A stretch of 64,000 nt of DNA, from the NCBI RefSeq assembly GCF_003063575.1, contig NZ_NESC01000014.1, forward strand, positions 1 through 64,000, written 5' to 3'. Shown piece after piece: positions 54,416 to 62,381 of this stretch. Source of the stretch: Limnohabitans sp. Jir72 (GTDB taxonomy: Bacteria; Pseudomonadota; Gammaproteobacteria; Burkholderiales; Burkholderiaceae_C). The notes below the pieces were generated by a model that was given only the letters and a program-made list of their open reading frames with translations, searched no databases and was not told where the DNA came from. The first letter of the stretch is position 1; each line of letters starts with the position of its first letter. The position numbers and the translations under genes were made by a program.

Positions 54416-54955
54416 TTATCGTTGTGCGGTGGGCAGGTCCAGGGTGTCTTCTTCCGACTCCCGAACGCCAATCAATTCCGAGTCTTTCAACTCGCCACGG
54501 GCCAGACGCCACATCTTGAGCACCAGCACCGCCGCGCCAGCACAAGCGGTAAAGATGCCGCAGCCATAAAAGAAGCCTTCGGAGATTTCCATCACCGGGC
54601 TTTTGGTGGCGATGTTCATGGCCACAATTTGCCAGGCACCTTTGGCCAGCAAGCCGCAGCAAAACAGCATCAACAAGTTGGCGATGACAAAGCAAATTTT
54701 TTGGCCCCGAACCGACAGGCGCGAGATCAAAGTGTCTGTGCCCAAGTGGGTGCCTTCTTTCATGGCCACCACCGCGCCCATGAAGGTGATCCAGACGAAC
54801 AACCAGCGCGAGAGTTCATCCGAGACGGCCAGACCCGAGTTGAAGCCGTAGCGCAGCACCACGTTGCCGAACACCAGCACGACCATGATGGCCAGAAAGA
54901 TCACCATGATGATTTTGATGAGCTTGCAAAAATGGTCTATGAATTGATCAATCAT
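54416..54955 (-). CDS. dctQ: TRAP transporter small permease (DctQ)
   Basis: This 179-aa protein has four membrane segments (IIMVIFLAIMVVLVFGNVVLRY, SDELSRWLFVWITFMGAVVA, and two more) and the SDELSRWLFVW motif typical of DctQ. A charged C-terminal tail (ESEEDTLDLPTAQR) extends beyond the fourth segment. It pairs with DctM directly downstream. Confidence 0.92.
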   Translation of the reverse strand: MIDQFIDHFCKLIKIIMVIFLAIMVVLVFGNVVLRYGFNSGLAVSDELSRWLFVWITFMGAVVAMKEGTHLGTDTLISRLSVRGQKICFVIANLLMLFCCGLLAKGAWQIVAMNIATKSPVMEISEGFFYGCGIFTACAGAAVLVLKMWRLARGELKDSELIGVRESEEDTLDLPTAQR

Positions 54956-55030
54956 GGGAGAGCCTTTGGGGTTTGATCGGAAAGATGCGTGATCATGGGT
55001 ACAAAAGAGGGAAATGGGTGATCATTTCGA

Positions 55031-55798
55031 TCACAGCGTGGCGGTCACGCCGCCATCCACATACAAAACGTGGCCGTTCATGAAGCGCGACGCCTCGCTG
55101 GCCAAAAAGACGGCTGCGCCGCCGAGTTCTTCGACATCGCCCCAGCGGCGGCTCGGGGTGCGCCCGATCAGCCAAGCCGTGAAGGCTTCGTCCTTGACCA
55201 GTTTTTCGGTCAGCTCGGTTTTGAAATAACCCGGGCCCAGACCATTGACGTTCAGCCCAAACTGGCCCCAGTCGATGGCCATGCCCTTGGTGAGCATCTT
55301 CACCGCGCCTTTGCTGGCGGTGTAGGGCGCGATGCCGGGGCGACCCAGTTCGCTTTGCACCGAGCAGATGTTGATGATCTTGCCCTGACCGCGAGGGATC
55401 ATTTTTTGGGCCACGGCTTTGCTGACGAAGTACACGCTGTCCAGGTTGGTCTTCATCAGGGTGTGCCAATCGTCGTCGACAAACTCGTGCAGCGGGCCGC
55501 GAATTTGCATGCCCGCGTTGTTGACCAAGATGTCGATGGCGCCCTGCGCCTCCAGGCCGTCGATGGCCGAGCGCACCTCGTCGGCGCTGGTCACGTCAAA
55601 CGCGCTGGTGCTGACCGATAAATTTTCGGCCTGCAAAGTGGCGGCCGCTTGTTTCAATTTGTCGGCGTTGCGGCCGTTCAAGATGACGTGCGCGCCCGCT
55701 TGCCCCAAGGCGCGGGCCAAGGCAAAACCAATGCCACCGGACGATCCGGTGATCAGGGCCCTGCGGCCGTTCAACTGAAAAGACTCAAGAATGCTCAT
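55031..55798 (-). CDS. idnO: Gluconate 5-dehydrogenase (IdnO/Gno-like SDR)
   Basis: This 255-aa SDR reduces 5-ketogluconate to gluconate with NADPH. It starts with FQLNGRRALITGSSGGIGFALARALGQAG as in Gno/IdnO. NNAGMQIRGPLHEF, catalytic Ser in ICSVQSELGRPGIAPYTASKGAV (YxxxK) and GPGYFKTELTEKLV all follow the family pattern. It lies between the TRAP binding protein and small permease genes, so transport and catabolism are co-expressed. Confidence 0.9.
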   Translation of the reverse strand: MSILESFQLNGRRALITGSSGGIGFALARALGQAGAHVILNGRNADKLKQAAATLQAENLSVSTSAFDVTSADEVRSAIDGLEAQGAIDILVNNAGMQIRGPLHEFVDDDWHTLMKTNLDSVYFVSKAVAQKMIPRGQGKIINICSVQSELGRPGIAPYTASKGAVKMLTKGMAIDWGQFGLNVNGLGPGYFKTELTEKLVKDEAFTAWLIGRTPSRRWGDVEELGGAAVFLASEASRFMNGHVLYVDGGVTATL

Positions 55799-55863
55799 GC
55801 GAGAAAGTCGGTCACCCGGCTTGAAAAAGTCCCCCTCACGCGAGGGGGACGGTTGACAACAAC

Positions 55864-56838
55864 TTACTTGGTGGCTTCGATGGCGTTGAGCAAAGCGGTG
55901 CCGTTTTTCTCACCAAAGCTCTTGGCGATTTCAGCCGACACGATCTTCTGGAACGGGGCCATGTCCACGTTTTCAATCACTTGCATGCCCGACTTCTTCA
56001 AGTCCGCCACGACCTTGCCTGCGTTTTGTGCGTTCAGGTTGCGTTGGTAGGTGGCCGCTTCACGGGCCGCGTCCACCATGATCTTTTGGTAGTTGGCAGG
56101 CAGGCTGTCGAACTTGGCTTTGTTCATGGCCACGATGATGGGCGAGTACACGTGGTTGCTCACCGTCAGGTACTTTTGCACTTCGTAGAACTTGGACGAC
56201 CAGGTCACGTTGATGGGGTGCTCTTGGGCATCAAAGGCACCCGATTCGAGGGCGGTGTACAGCTCGGCGATCGGCATGGGCGACGGGTTCATGCCCAGCA
56301 GCTTGAAAGCCTGAATGTGGTACGGGTTGGGCGTGGAGCGGATCTTCAGGCCCTTCAAGTCTTCGGGCTTGTTGACGGGGCGCTTGTTGTTGGTGAAGGC
56401 GCGCCAGCCGTTTTCCCAGTAGGCCAGGCCTTTCATGTTGTGCGGAGCCAGTTCATTCAAAACGCCGGTGCCGATGTCACCATCCAGCACGTGGTAGGCG
56501 TGCTGTGCGTTGCGGAACACGAAGGGCAATTCCATGGCGGCGGTGTTGGCCACCAGGCCGTTGTAGTTGGACGCGCCGCTGGAGACGATGTCGATCGTGC
56601 CACCGCGCACGCCGTTGATCATGGCACCATCGTTGCCCAATTGGTTGGATGGGAAGACGGTGATCTCCACATCGCCGTTGGTGCGTTGCTTGACCAGCTC
56701 GGCCAGCTTCAGGGCGGCCGCGTGTTGGCCGTCGGTGGCGTTCACCGCGTGGCCCATTTTCAGGTTGAACTTGGCGGCCATGGCTGCAGAGCCGGTGGCA
56801 GCGATCAGGCAGGCGAGAAGCAGACGGGAAATTTTCAT
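55864..56838 (-). CDS. dctP: TRAP transporter substrate-binding protein (DctP)
   Basis: This 324-aa periplasmic receptor has a signal peptide (MKISRLLLACLIAATGSAAM AA), the FNLKMGHAVNATDGQHAAAL opening, DIVSSGASNY, the conserved Arg in LKGLKIRSTPNPYHI and AELYTALESGAFDAQEHP. A strong CAGGAGACAACACC site precedes the ATG. It belongs with the DctQ and DctM genes downstream in the operon. Confidence 0.93.
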   Translation of the reverse strand: MKISRLLLACLIAATGSAAMAAKFNLKMGHAVNATDGQHAAALKLAELVKQRTNGDVEITVFPSNQLGNDGAMINGVRGGTIDIVSSGASNYNGLVANTAAMELPFVFRNAQHAYHVLDGDIGTGVLNELAPHNMKGLAYWENGWRAFTNNKRPVNKPEDLKGLKIRSTPNPYHIQAFKLLGMNPSPMPIAELYTALESGAFDAQEHPINVTWSSKFYEVQKYLTVSNHVYSPIIVAMNKAKFDSLPANYQKIMVDAAREAATYQRNLNAQNAGKVVADLKKSGMQVIENVDMAPFQKIVSAEIAKSFGEKNGTALLNAIEATK

Positions 56839-56888
56839 GGTGTTGTCTCCTGGTTCTAGGGGTCGGTTGAAAAGGTCGGACGAAAAAA

Positions 56889-57227
56889 TCAATCGGTTGG
56901 CAGCGCGTACTCGTCGGCGCTGAAGACGGTGTGGAACACGGTGCCATCGAACATGGCGATCAGGTCTTTGGACACCTCGCGGCTTTCCATGCGAACAGCC
57001 GAAGCCAAGGCGATCTCAATCGACTCGCGGCTGGGGTAGCGCACCGACAGCACCATGCCAAAGTGCGGGTCGGCCACATCGCTCTCGACCTGGCGCAGCA
57101 CGCGCACTTCTTGCGCGCCCGGAAAGCGCGTCCACAGCGGCACGAGCTTTTCGCGGATGTAGCGGTTGAACGCGTCTTCCATGCCGGGTTTGACCTTGCC
57201 TTGGAAGAATGCACAGCGGATGAACAT
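56889..57227 (-). CDS. Small dimeric alpha/beta-barrel-like protein of unknown function
   Basis: This 112-aa protein has the pattern of a ferredoxin-like dimeric barrel (MFIRCAFFQGKVKPGMEDAF, then REKLVPLWTRFPGAQEVRVL and a final FHTVF strand), like EthD, antibiotic monooxygenase-like or mutarotase-like proteins. I do not recognise a specific family. It lies between gluconokinase and dctP in the hexonate operon, so a sugar-acid role such as mutarotation is possible but unproved. Confidence 0.7.
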   Translation of the reverse strand: MFIRCAFFQGKVKPGMEDAFNRYIREKLVPLWTRFPGAQEVRVLRQVESDVADPHFGMVLSVRYPSRESIEIALASAVRMESREVSKDLIAMFDGTVFHTVFSADEYALPTD

Positions 57228-57245
57228 GAAGGGTCCTTTTTAAAA

Positions 57246-57782
57246 TCAGAGGGCAGGGTGCAGACGCGAAGACGTTCTGGCCTGCAATGCGGCCAGAGCC
57301 TGCGTGACCATGTCGTGCACCGGTTCGGTGATGGGCAGGCGGATGACATCGGGTTCATCGGCCTGGGGGATTTCGAGGGTGCTGAACTGACTGTCCAGCA
57401 AACCCGGCTGCATGTAGTGGCCCACGCGCTGGCGCATGCGCTGGTCGATCAGCTCAAAGTCGCCGTCGAGGAAGACAAAACACACATCACCCGCTTGCTC
57501 GCGGATGCGGTCGCGGTAAGCGCGTTTGAGCGCCGAGCAGGCCACCACGCGGCCTTGTGGGTGGGGCTGCGACAGGTAAGCACCAATGCGGTCCAGCCAA
57601 GGCCAGCGGTCGGCGTCCTGCAAGGCGATGCCCGAACGCATCTTGGCCACGCTTTCGGGCGCGTGCAGGTCATCGCCGTCGACCATCTCCAAACCCAGGC
57701 TTTGGCTCAAAGCCGCAGCCATGGTGGACTTGCCGCAACCGGACACGCCCATGACGATGAGGCGCATTGGCGTGGTGCTCAT
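57246..57782 (-). CDS. gntK: Gluconokinase
   Basis: This 178-aa P-loop kinase of the GntK/IdnK family phosphorylates gluconate to 6-phosphogluconate. Walker A is MGVSGCGKST (residues 11-20), with DGDDLHAPESVAKMRSGIAL and CSALKRAYRDRIRE, all canonical. It feeds the Entner-Doudoroff enzymes at 24925-27404. The reductase gene lies immediately upstream. Confidence 0.94.
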   Translation of the reverse strand: MSTTPMRLIVMGVSGCGKSTMAAALSQSLGLEMVDGDDLHAPESVAKMRSGIALQDADRWPWLDRIGAYLSQPHPQGRVVACSALKRAYRDRIREQAGDVCFVFLDGDFELIDQRMRQRVGHYMQPGLLDSQFSTLEIPQADEPDVIRLPITEPVHDMVTQALAALQARTSSRLHPAL

Positions 57783-57808
57783 ATCGGTTGGAGTCACGGG
57801 CTTGGGGC

Positions 57809-58777
57809 TCACTTCACCAGCGCCATGCACTCGGGCACGGGGGTGCGCAGCGGCTGGCCCGCTGTGCCGGCCTGCATGTTGGCAAAGGCCAGATCGGCCA
57901 TGGCCTGACGGGTCTCATGCGTGGCGCTGGCCATGTGGGGCGTCAGCACCACGTTGTTCATGGTCCAGAGTACTTCGGGTACATGCGGTTCGTTGGCGAA
58001 CACGTCCAGACCTGCGCCTGCGATGGTGCCGTTTTGCAGGGCGGCGATCAGGGCCTCCTCATCGACCACGCTGCCACGCGCCACGTTGATCAAGAAGCCA
58101 CGTGGGCCCAGGGCCTGGAGCACTTCGGCGTTGATCAGGTGTTTGGTGCCCGCGCCGCCGGGGGTGATGACCACCAGGAAGTCCACATTTGCCGCCAGCT
58201 CGGCAGGCGTTGCAAAGAACTTGAAACCTGAATCGGCCTTTTCAGAGCGGGCGGTGTAGGCGATCGACATGCCAAAACCGCTGGCGCGCCGGGCAATGGC
58301 TTTGCCAATGCGGCCCAGGCCCACGATGCCCATGCGGGCGCCTGAGACCTTGCGGCCGAGCGTCATGGGGCCGCTGGGCCACTGGCCTGCGCGCACAAAT
58401 TGATCGGCTTGCGCAATGGTGCGCCCCACCGACAGCACCAGGCCCATGGCCAGATCGGCCACGTCGTCGGTCAGCACGTCGGGTGTGTGGGTGACGGGAA
58501 TGCCGTGCTCGATGGCGGCGGCCACATCCACACCGTCATAGCCCACACCAAACACCGACACCACTTTGGCGTTCGTCACTTGCGCCAGCAGGCTGCGCGG
58601 CACGCTGGCCTCGCCCGTGCCGGCCACGCCCACGATGCGCGGGGCGAGGGCGGCAAAGGCTGCTGGGTCGGTGATGTGGGTGCGGTCGTGCACCGTGTAG
58701 ACCGATTCCAGCGCTTTTTGATAGAAAGGGTGGAGTTTGGCCACAGCCAGCACATCGGGTTTGGACACTTCAATCAC
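57809..58777 (-). CDS. D-2-hydroxyacid dehydrogenase, probable 2-ketoaldonate reductase
   Basis: This 322-aa NAD(P)-dependent dehydrogenase has the Rossmann motif GIVGLGRIGKAIARRASGFG, catalytic Arg in NVARGSVVDEEAL, Glu in DVFANEPHVPEVL and His in LTPHMASATHETR. Family and context (gluconokinase, gluconate 5-dehydrogenase) suggest reduction of 2-ketogluconate, as by GhrB/TkrA; glyoxylate or hydroxypyruvate are alternatives. It starts with GTG, 18 bases from an operator palindrome, and is the first gene of the nine-gene operon. Confidence 0.85.
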   Translation of the reverse strand: MIEVSKPDVLAVAKLHPFYQKALESVYTVHDRTHITDPAAFAALAPRIVGVAGTGEASVPRSLLAQVTNAKVVSVFGVGYDGVDVAAAIEHGIPVTHTPDVLTDDVADLAMGLVLSVGRTIAQADQFVRAGQWPSGPMTLGRKVSGARMGIVGLGRIGKAIARRASGFGMSIAYTARSEKADSGFKFFATPAELAANVDFLVVITPGGAGTKHLINAEVLQALGPRGFLINVARGSVVDEEALIAALQNGTIAGAGLDVFANEPHVPEVLWTMNNVVLTPHMASATHETRQAMADLAFANMQAGTAGQPLRTPVPECMALVK

Positions 58778-58794
58778 TCCAGTGAAAACAGGTC

Positions 58795-58812
58795 TTGGAC
58801 AGCGCTGTCCAA
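58795..58812. promoter_or_regulatory. LacI-type operator O1 (perfect 18-bp palindrome)
   Basis: TTGGACAGCGCTGTCCAA is a perfect palindrome with the central CG step typical of LacI-family sites. It lies 18 bases upstream of the hexonate operon's first codon, where binding would block transcription. Confidence 0.85.
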
Positions 58813-58905
58813 ATAATTCAAAAAAAAGTGAGAACGAAAATCTGAGTGATTGACTCGTGAATCAGGGTTTTCCACGAATCTTCAAAATCTTCGTCCAAAA
58901 CTTTG

Positions 58906-58919
58906 GGATAGCGCTATCC
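58906..58919. promoter_or_regulatory. LacI-type operator O2 (perfect 14-bp palindrome)
   Basis: GGATAGCGCTATCC shares the AGCGCT core with O1, and its centre is 109 bases away. It lies 39 bases upstream of the LacI-family gene, which suggests autoregulation and possible DNA looping between the two sites. Confidence 0.8.
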
Positions 58920-58957
58920 TATCGAGTTTGATCCTGCATTCTTCTCCGGATTAACCC

Positions 58958-60013
58958 TTGTCCAACACCGTTTCACTGCCCCCCAAGACCGCCAAAAGCC
59001 AACGCGCCACCGGCCGCATCACACTCAGCGATGTGGCCCGTGCCGCCGGTGTCAGCCCCAGCACTGTCTCTCGTGCCTTGCGTGGCGAAAGAGCGGTGGA
59101 TCCGGCACTCATCGAACGGGTGCAGGCGGTGTCCGCCAAGCTCGGCTATGTGCCCGACCCGGCGGCACGGGCCTTGGCTTCGCAGCGCAGCAACCACGTG
59201 GCCATCCTGATCCCGCTCTTGTCCAACGCTTTGTTTGTGGACCTGCTCGACGCGGCCCAAAAAACCTTGAGGGCCGGTGGCTACCAGACCCTGATGGGCG
59301 TGACCCACTACGACGCCAGCGAAGAAGAACAGCTGCTGCGTGAGCAACTGCTGCACCGCCCGGCGGGCCTTTTGGTCACGGGCCTGGACCACAACACGGC
59401 CACCCGCAAACTCATGGCCAGCAGCCAGGTGCCCTGCGTGCACCTGATGGATTTGCCTGCGACCGATCAGGCCGATGCGCCTTACTGCGTGGGCTTTCGC
59501 CAGACCGAGGCGGGCGCGGCCATGACGCGGCACCTGCTGGCCCAAGGCCGCAAACGCATCGCCTTTGCCGCCGCGCAGCTGGACCCGCGTGTGATGCAGC
59601 GCCTGTATGGCTGGCGCAGTGCCTTGCAAGTGGCGGGCGTTTACGAGCCCACGCTGGAATTTTTGAACCCCGCGCCCTCATCGCTGGCTTTGGGCGGTGT
59701 ACTGTTCGAGCAAATCATGCAGCAGCGCCCGGCGGTGGACGCGGTCTTTTTTTGCAACGATGACTTGGCCCAAGGCGCTCTCATGGCCGCATTGCGCTTG
59801 GGCATTGCCGTGCCCTCGCAAGTGGCGATTGCTGGCTTCAACGACTTAACCGGCAGCGACCAGATGCTGCCTGCGCTCACCACCGTGCGCACACCCCGCG
59901 CCCAGATCGGCGAGGCGGCTGCGCAGATGCTGCTCACCCTGATGCGCGGCGACGCGCCCGCTGCGCCGCAGCTGGACCTGGGCTTTGAAATTGTGCAGCG
60001 GCAAAGCAGCTGA
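58958..60013 (+). CDS. LacI/GntR-type repressor of the hexonate operon
   Basis: This 351-aa repressor has the LacI helix-turn-helix TLSDVARAAGVSPSTVSRAL (about residues 22-41), the hinge helix DPAARALASQ, and a periplasmic-binding-type effector domain (HVAILIPLLSNALFVDLLDA ... AIAGFNDLTGSDQMLPALTTVRTP). It is of the GntR/IdnR sort. The start is TTG at 58958, as no in-frame ATG is available before the DNA-binding domain. The two palindromes in the divergent region are its likely targets. The inducer is probably gluconate, 6-phosphogluconate or a ketogluconate. Confidence 0.9.
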   Translation: MSNTVSLPPKTAKSQRATGRITLSDVARAAGVSPSTVSRALRGERAVDPALIERVQAVSAKLGYVPDPAARALASQRSNHVAILIPLLSNALFVDLLDAAQKTLRAGGYQTLMGVTHYDASEEEQLLREQLLHRPAGLLVTGLDHNTATRKLMASSQVPCVHLMDLPATDQADAPYCVGFRQTEAGAAMTRHLLAQGRKRIAFAAAQLDPRVMQRLYGWRSALQVAGVYEPTLEFLNPAPSSLALGGVLFEQIMQQRPAVDAVFFCNDDLAQGALMAALRLGIAVPSQVAIAGFNDLTGSDQMLPALTTVRTPRAQIGEAAAQMLLTLMRGDAPAAPQLDLGFEIVQRQSS

Positions 60014-60681
60014 ATCGCGCACGGGGTGCGCTCCTACAAGAGACATGCTTCTTGGGTAATGGCCCGCCCTGTGGGCAATGCTTGGTATTGGGGCTTACAA
60101 GGAATCGCGCACGGGGTACGCTCCAGCAGAGACATGCTTCTCTGGTAATGGCCCGCCCTGTGGGCAATGCTTGGTATTGGGCCTTACAAGGAATCGCGCA
60201 CGGGGTGCGCTCCTACAAGAGACATGCTTCTTTGGTAATGGCCTGCCCTGTGGGCAATGCTTGGTATTGGGGCCTACAAGGAATCGCGCACGGGGTGCGC
60301 TCCTACAAGAGACATGCTTCTTTGGTAATGGCCCGCCCTGTGGGCAATGCTTGGTATTGGGGCCTACAAGGAATCGCGCACGGGGTGCGCTCCTACAAGA
60401 GACATGCTTCTTTGGTAATGGCCCGCCCTGTGGGCAATGCTTGGTATTGGGGCTTACAAGGAATCGCGCACGGGGTACGCTCCAGCAGAGACATGCTTCT
60501 TTGGTAATGGCCCGCCCTGTGGGCAATGCTTGGTATTGGGCCTTACAAGGAATCGCGCACGGGGTACGCTCCTACAAGAGACATGCTTCTTTGGTAATGG
60601 CCCGCCCTGTGGGCAATGCTTGGTATTGGGGCCTACAAGGAATCGCGCACGGGGTGCGTTCCTACAGAGACATGCTTCTTT
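60013..60681. repeat. Tandem array of an 89/90-bp unit (seven full copies, one partial)
   Basis: Units begin (AATCGCGCACGGGGT) at 60013, 60103, 60192, 60282, 60372, 60462, 60551 and 60641, with lengths 90, 89, 90, 90, 90, 89 and 90, then a partial copy. Copies 2 and 6 share the same one-base deletion and the GTACGCTCCAGCAGAG variant. Copies 1 and 5 share the GGGGCTTACAAGG end. This shows a four-unit block (359 bp) was itself duplicated. Each unit starts with the GCGCAC variant of the REP-like element. The fill-in stretch up to 60766 has no gene. Confidence 0.95.
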
Positions 60682-60706
60682 TGTAGGAGCCCACCCCGTG
60701 GGCGAT
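60680..60706. repeat. REP-like element ending the tandem array
   Basis: TTGTAGGAGCCCACCCCGTG followed by GGCGATG, in the opposite orientation to the element at the start of each array unit. Confidence 0.8.
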
Positions 60707-60766
60707 GGTTGGCTGACCATCAGCGCATGAAATCGCGCGCAGAGCGCTGCGCACACAAACGCAAAA

Positions 60767-61774
60767 TTATGCAGGTCTGTGCAGCACGTTGATCAGCGCC
60801 TCACCCCGGCTCAAGCGCCCGATGTTGTCGGCCAAAGTCTCCTGACGACGGCGCACCGTGCCCGAGGTCCATCCCGACATGTGGGGCGTCATCAACACGT
60901 TGTCGAGCGACGCAAAGTCAAACTGCGAAGGCGCGCATTCGGCCTGTGTCGGCGTGGGGTATTGGTACCAGGTGTCGATCACCGCGCCGCCAATCTGGCG
61001 GGCTTGGAGGGCTTCGTACAAAGCCTTTTCATCGATCACCGCGCCGCGCCCCACGTTCAGCAGCACCGCATCGGGCCGCATGGCGGCAATCGCTGCAGCA
61101 CCCACCAGGCCTTGTGTGTTCTCGGTCAAGGGCAGGCTGACCACCACCGCATCGCAGCTGCCCATGAACTCGTGCAGGGCGTCCAGCGTCCAGCTGCGGT
61201 CCACCACCGGGTGGCTGATGGGGCTGCGGTTGGCCACATGCACGCGCATGCCCATGGCTTTGGCGCGCCCGGCCACAGTCTGGGCGATGTGGCCAAAGCC
61301 CACCAAGCCCAAAGTTTGCGCGCCCAACTCGGTGCGCAATGCGGTCGGGCGACCGGCCCAATAGGTCCAGCGCTGCTGGCGCAAATCTTGATCGGCCTGC
61401 GCCAGCGGCACATGGCGCATCAGCAGGGCGGCGATCACGTACTCGGCGATCGCGTTCTCGTGACCAAAGCAGTTGGCCAGCGTGCACTGCGCGGGCAAGA
61501 GCGCCGTGTTGACCGCATCCGTGCCCGCAGCAGGCGCATGAAACAACCTGGCCTTGAGGGGCAGGGGCATGTCGGCGCTGAGCTTGATGCCGATCACCAC
61601 ATCGGCGCTTTCATAGTGTTCGCGCTCACCGGTTTGGTCCAGCGCGTCGCTCAGGTCCAGCACCTGGTGCGCGGGGGCGATCAGGGCTTCAAAGCCCTGG
61701 CGAAAGTTGGCCGCGTTCTGGCCGTGGAAGACGATTTTCAAAGGGGTGGCGCGCATGGGGTAGGGGTGTTGCAT
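60767..61774 (-). CDS. D-isomer-specific 2-hydroxyacid dehydrogenase
   Basis: This 335-aa NAD-dependent dehydrogenase has GLVGFGHIAQTVAGRAKAMG (Rossmann loop), catalytic Arg in NVGRGAVIDEKAL, and His in LMTPHMSGWTSGTV. The expected catalytic Glu region reads VIDTWYQYPTPTQAE, so the usual Glu (DVFxxEP) is replaced, as in the phosphite dehydrogenase/hydroxyacid-like outliers. Substrate is unknown. ATG 61774 is used, and 61756 is an alternative. Confidence 0.85.
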   Translation of the reverse strand: MQHPYPMRATPLKIVFHGQNAANFRQGFEALIAPAHQVLDLSDALDQTGEREHYESADVVIGIKLSADMPLPLKARLFHAPAAGTDAVNTALLPAQCTLANCFGHENAIAEYVIAALLMRHVPLAQADQDLRQQRWTYWAGRPTALRTELGAQTLGLVGFGHIAQTVAGRAKAMGMRVHVANRSPISHPVVDRSWTLDALHEFMGSCDAVVVSLPLTENTQGLVGAAAIAAMRPDAVLLNVGRGAVIDEKALYEALQARQIGGAVIDTWYQYPTPTQAECAPSQFDFASLDNVLMTPHMSGWTSGTVRRRQETLADNIGRLSRGEALINVLHRPA

Positions 61775-61879
61775 GCCCAAAGGGGCAGGTGTGTTGGCGT
61801 TCGACTATGCCAGAGGCGGCGTGAGGGCCTGTTGGCTCGGCGACAATCGGGCCACCTTCCCTTTGCTGAAACGACTGCC

Positions 61880-62263
61880 ATGACCTCTTTGAAACAAGTC
61901 ATCCTTTTCACCGACACCGACGGCCGTGCGCGTTTTCGCGACGAAACCCTTGAATTGACCGAAGGCACACCGCAAAGCCAGTTGTCAGCGCTGATGCCCA
62001 CCAGCGGTTACCAATGGCGCCAAAGCCCCGTGGGTTTTCGCAGCACCTTCCATTGCACGGGAACGCCGCAGTGGCTCTTCGTGTTGGGTGGCCAGATGGA
62101 GATCTTTTTGCAAGACGGCAGCTCGCGCATCTTTGGCCCGGGCGAATGCTTTTATTCCAACGACACCCTGCCCGCAGGCGCCACCTTTGACGCCACCGTG
62201 CACGGCCACTGGAGCCGCCAAGTCGGCCCCGATCCGCTCGTGACCTTGTTTGTGCGCGATTGA
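61880..62263 (+). CDS. Cupin-domain protein
   Basis: This 127-aa protein has a single cupin-like beta barrel: FHCTGTPQWLFVLGGQMEIFLQDG followed by FGPGECFYSNDTLPAGATFD. The classical metal His pattern is incomplete (one His in the first motif and HGHWS late), so metal binding is doubtful. It is divergent from the dehydrogenase. No function is assigned. Confidence 0.8.
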   Translation: MTSLKQVILFTDTDGRARFRDETLELTEGTPQSQLSALMPTSGYQWRQSPVGFRSTFHCTGTPQWLFVLGGQMEIFLQDGSSRIFGPGECFYSNDTLPAGATFDATVHGHWSRQVGPDPLVTLFVRD

Positions 62264-62381
62264 ATGCCAACTGTGGTGTGGGTGCCATGTCGAGACTGAA
62301 GTCGCCTGCACCTGCGGGACGCCCAAAATGTCGAGGACGGTTCCGTTGATATCGGTGGCGTTCAACGTCACCGGCCCACTT

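Noticed and set aside
60013..60710. Possible CRISPR array
   Set aside because: Units are contiguous and near-identical over their full 90 bp. There are no unique spacers of constant length and no cas genes nearby.
60052..60756. Open frames of 100-200 codons through the tandem array on both strands
   Set aside because: The unit is 90 bp, so any frame lacking a stop in one unit stays open. The predicted peptides are repeats with many Cys and no known family, shift frame at the 89-bp units, and have no ribosome site.
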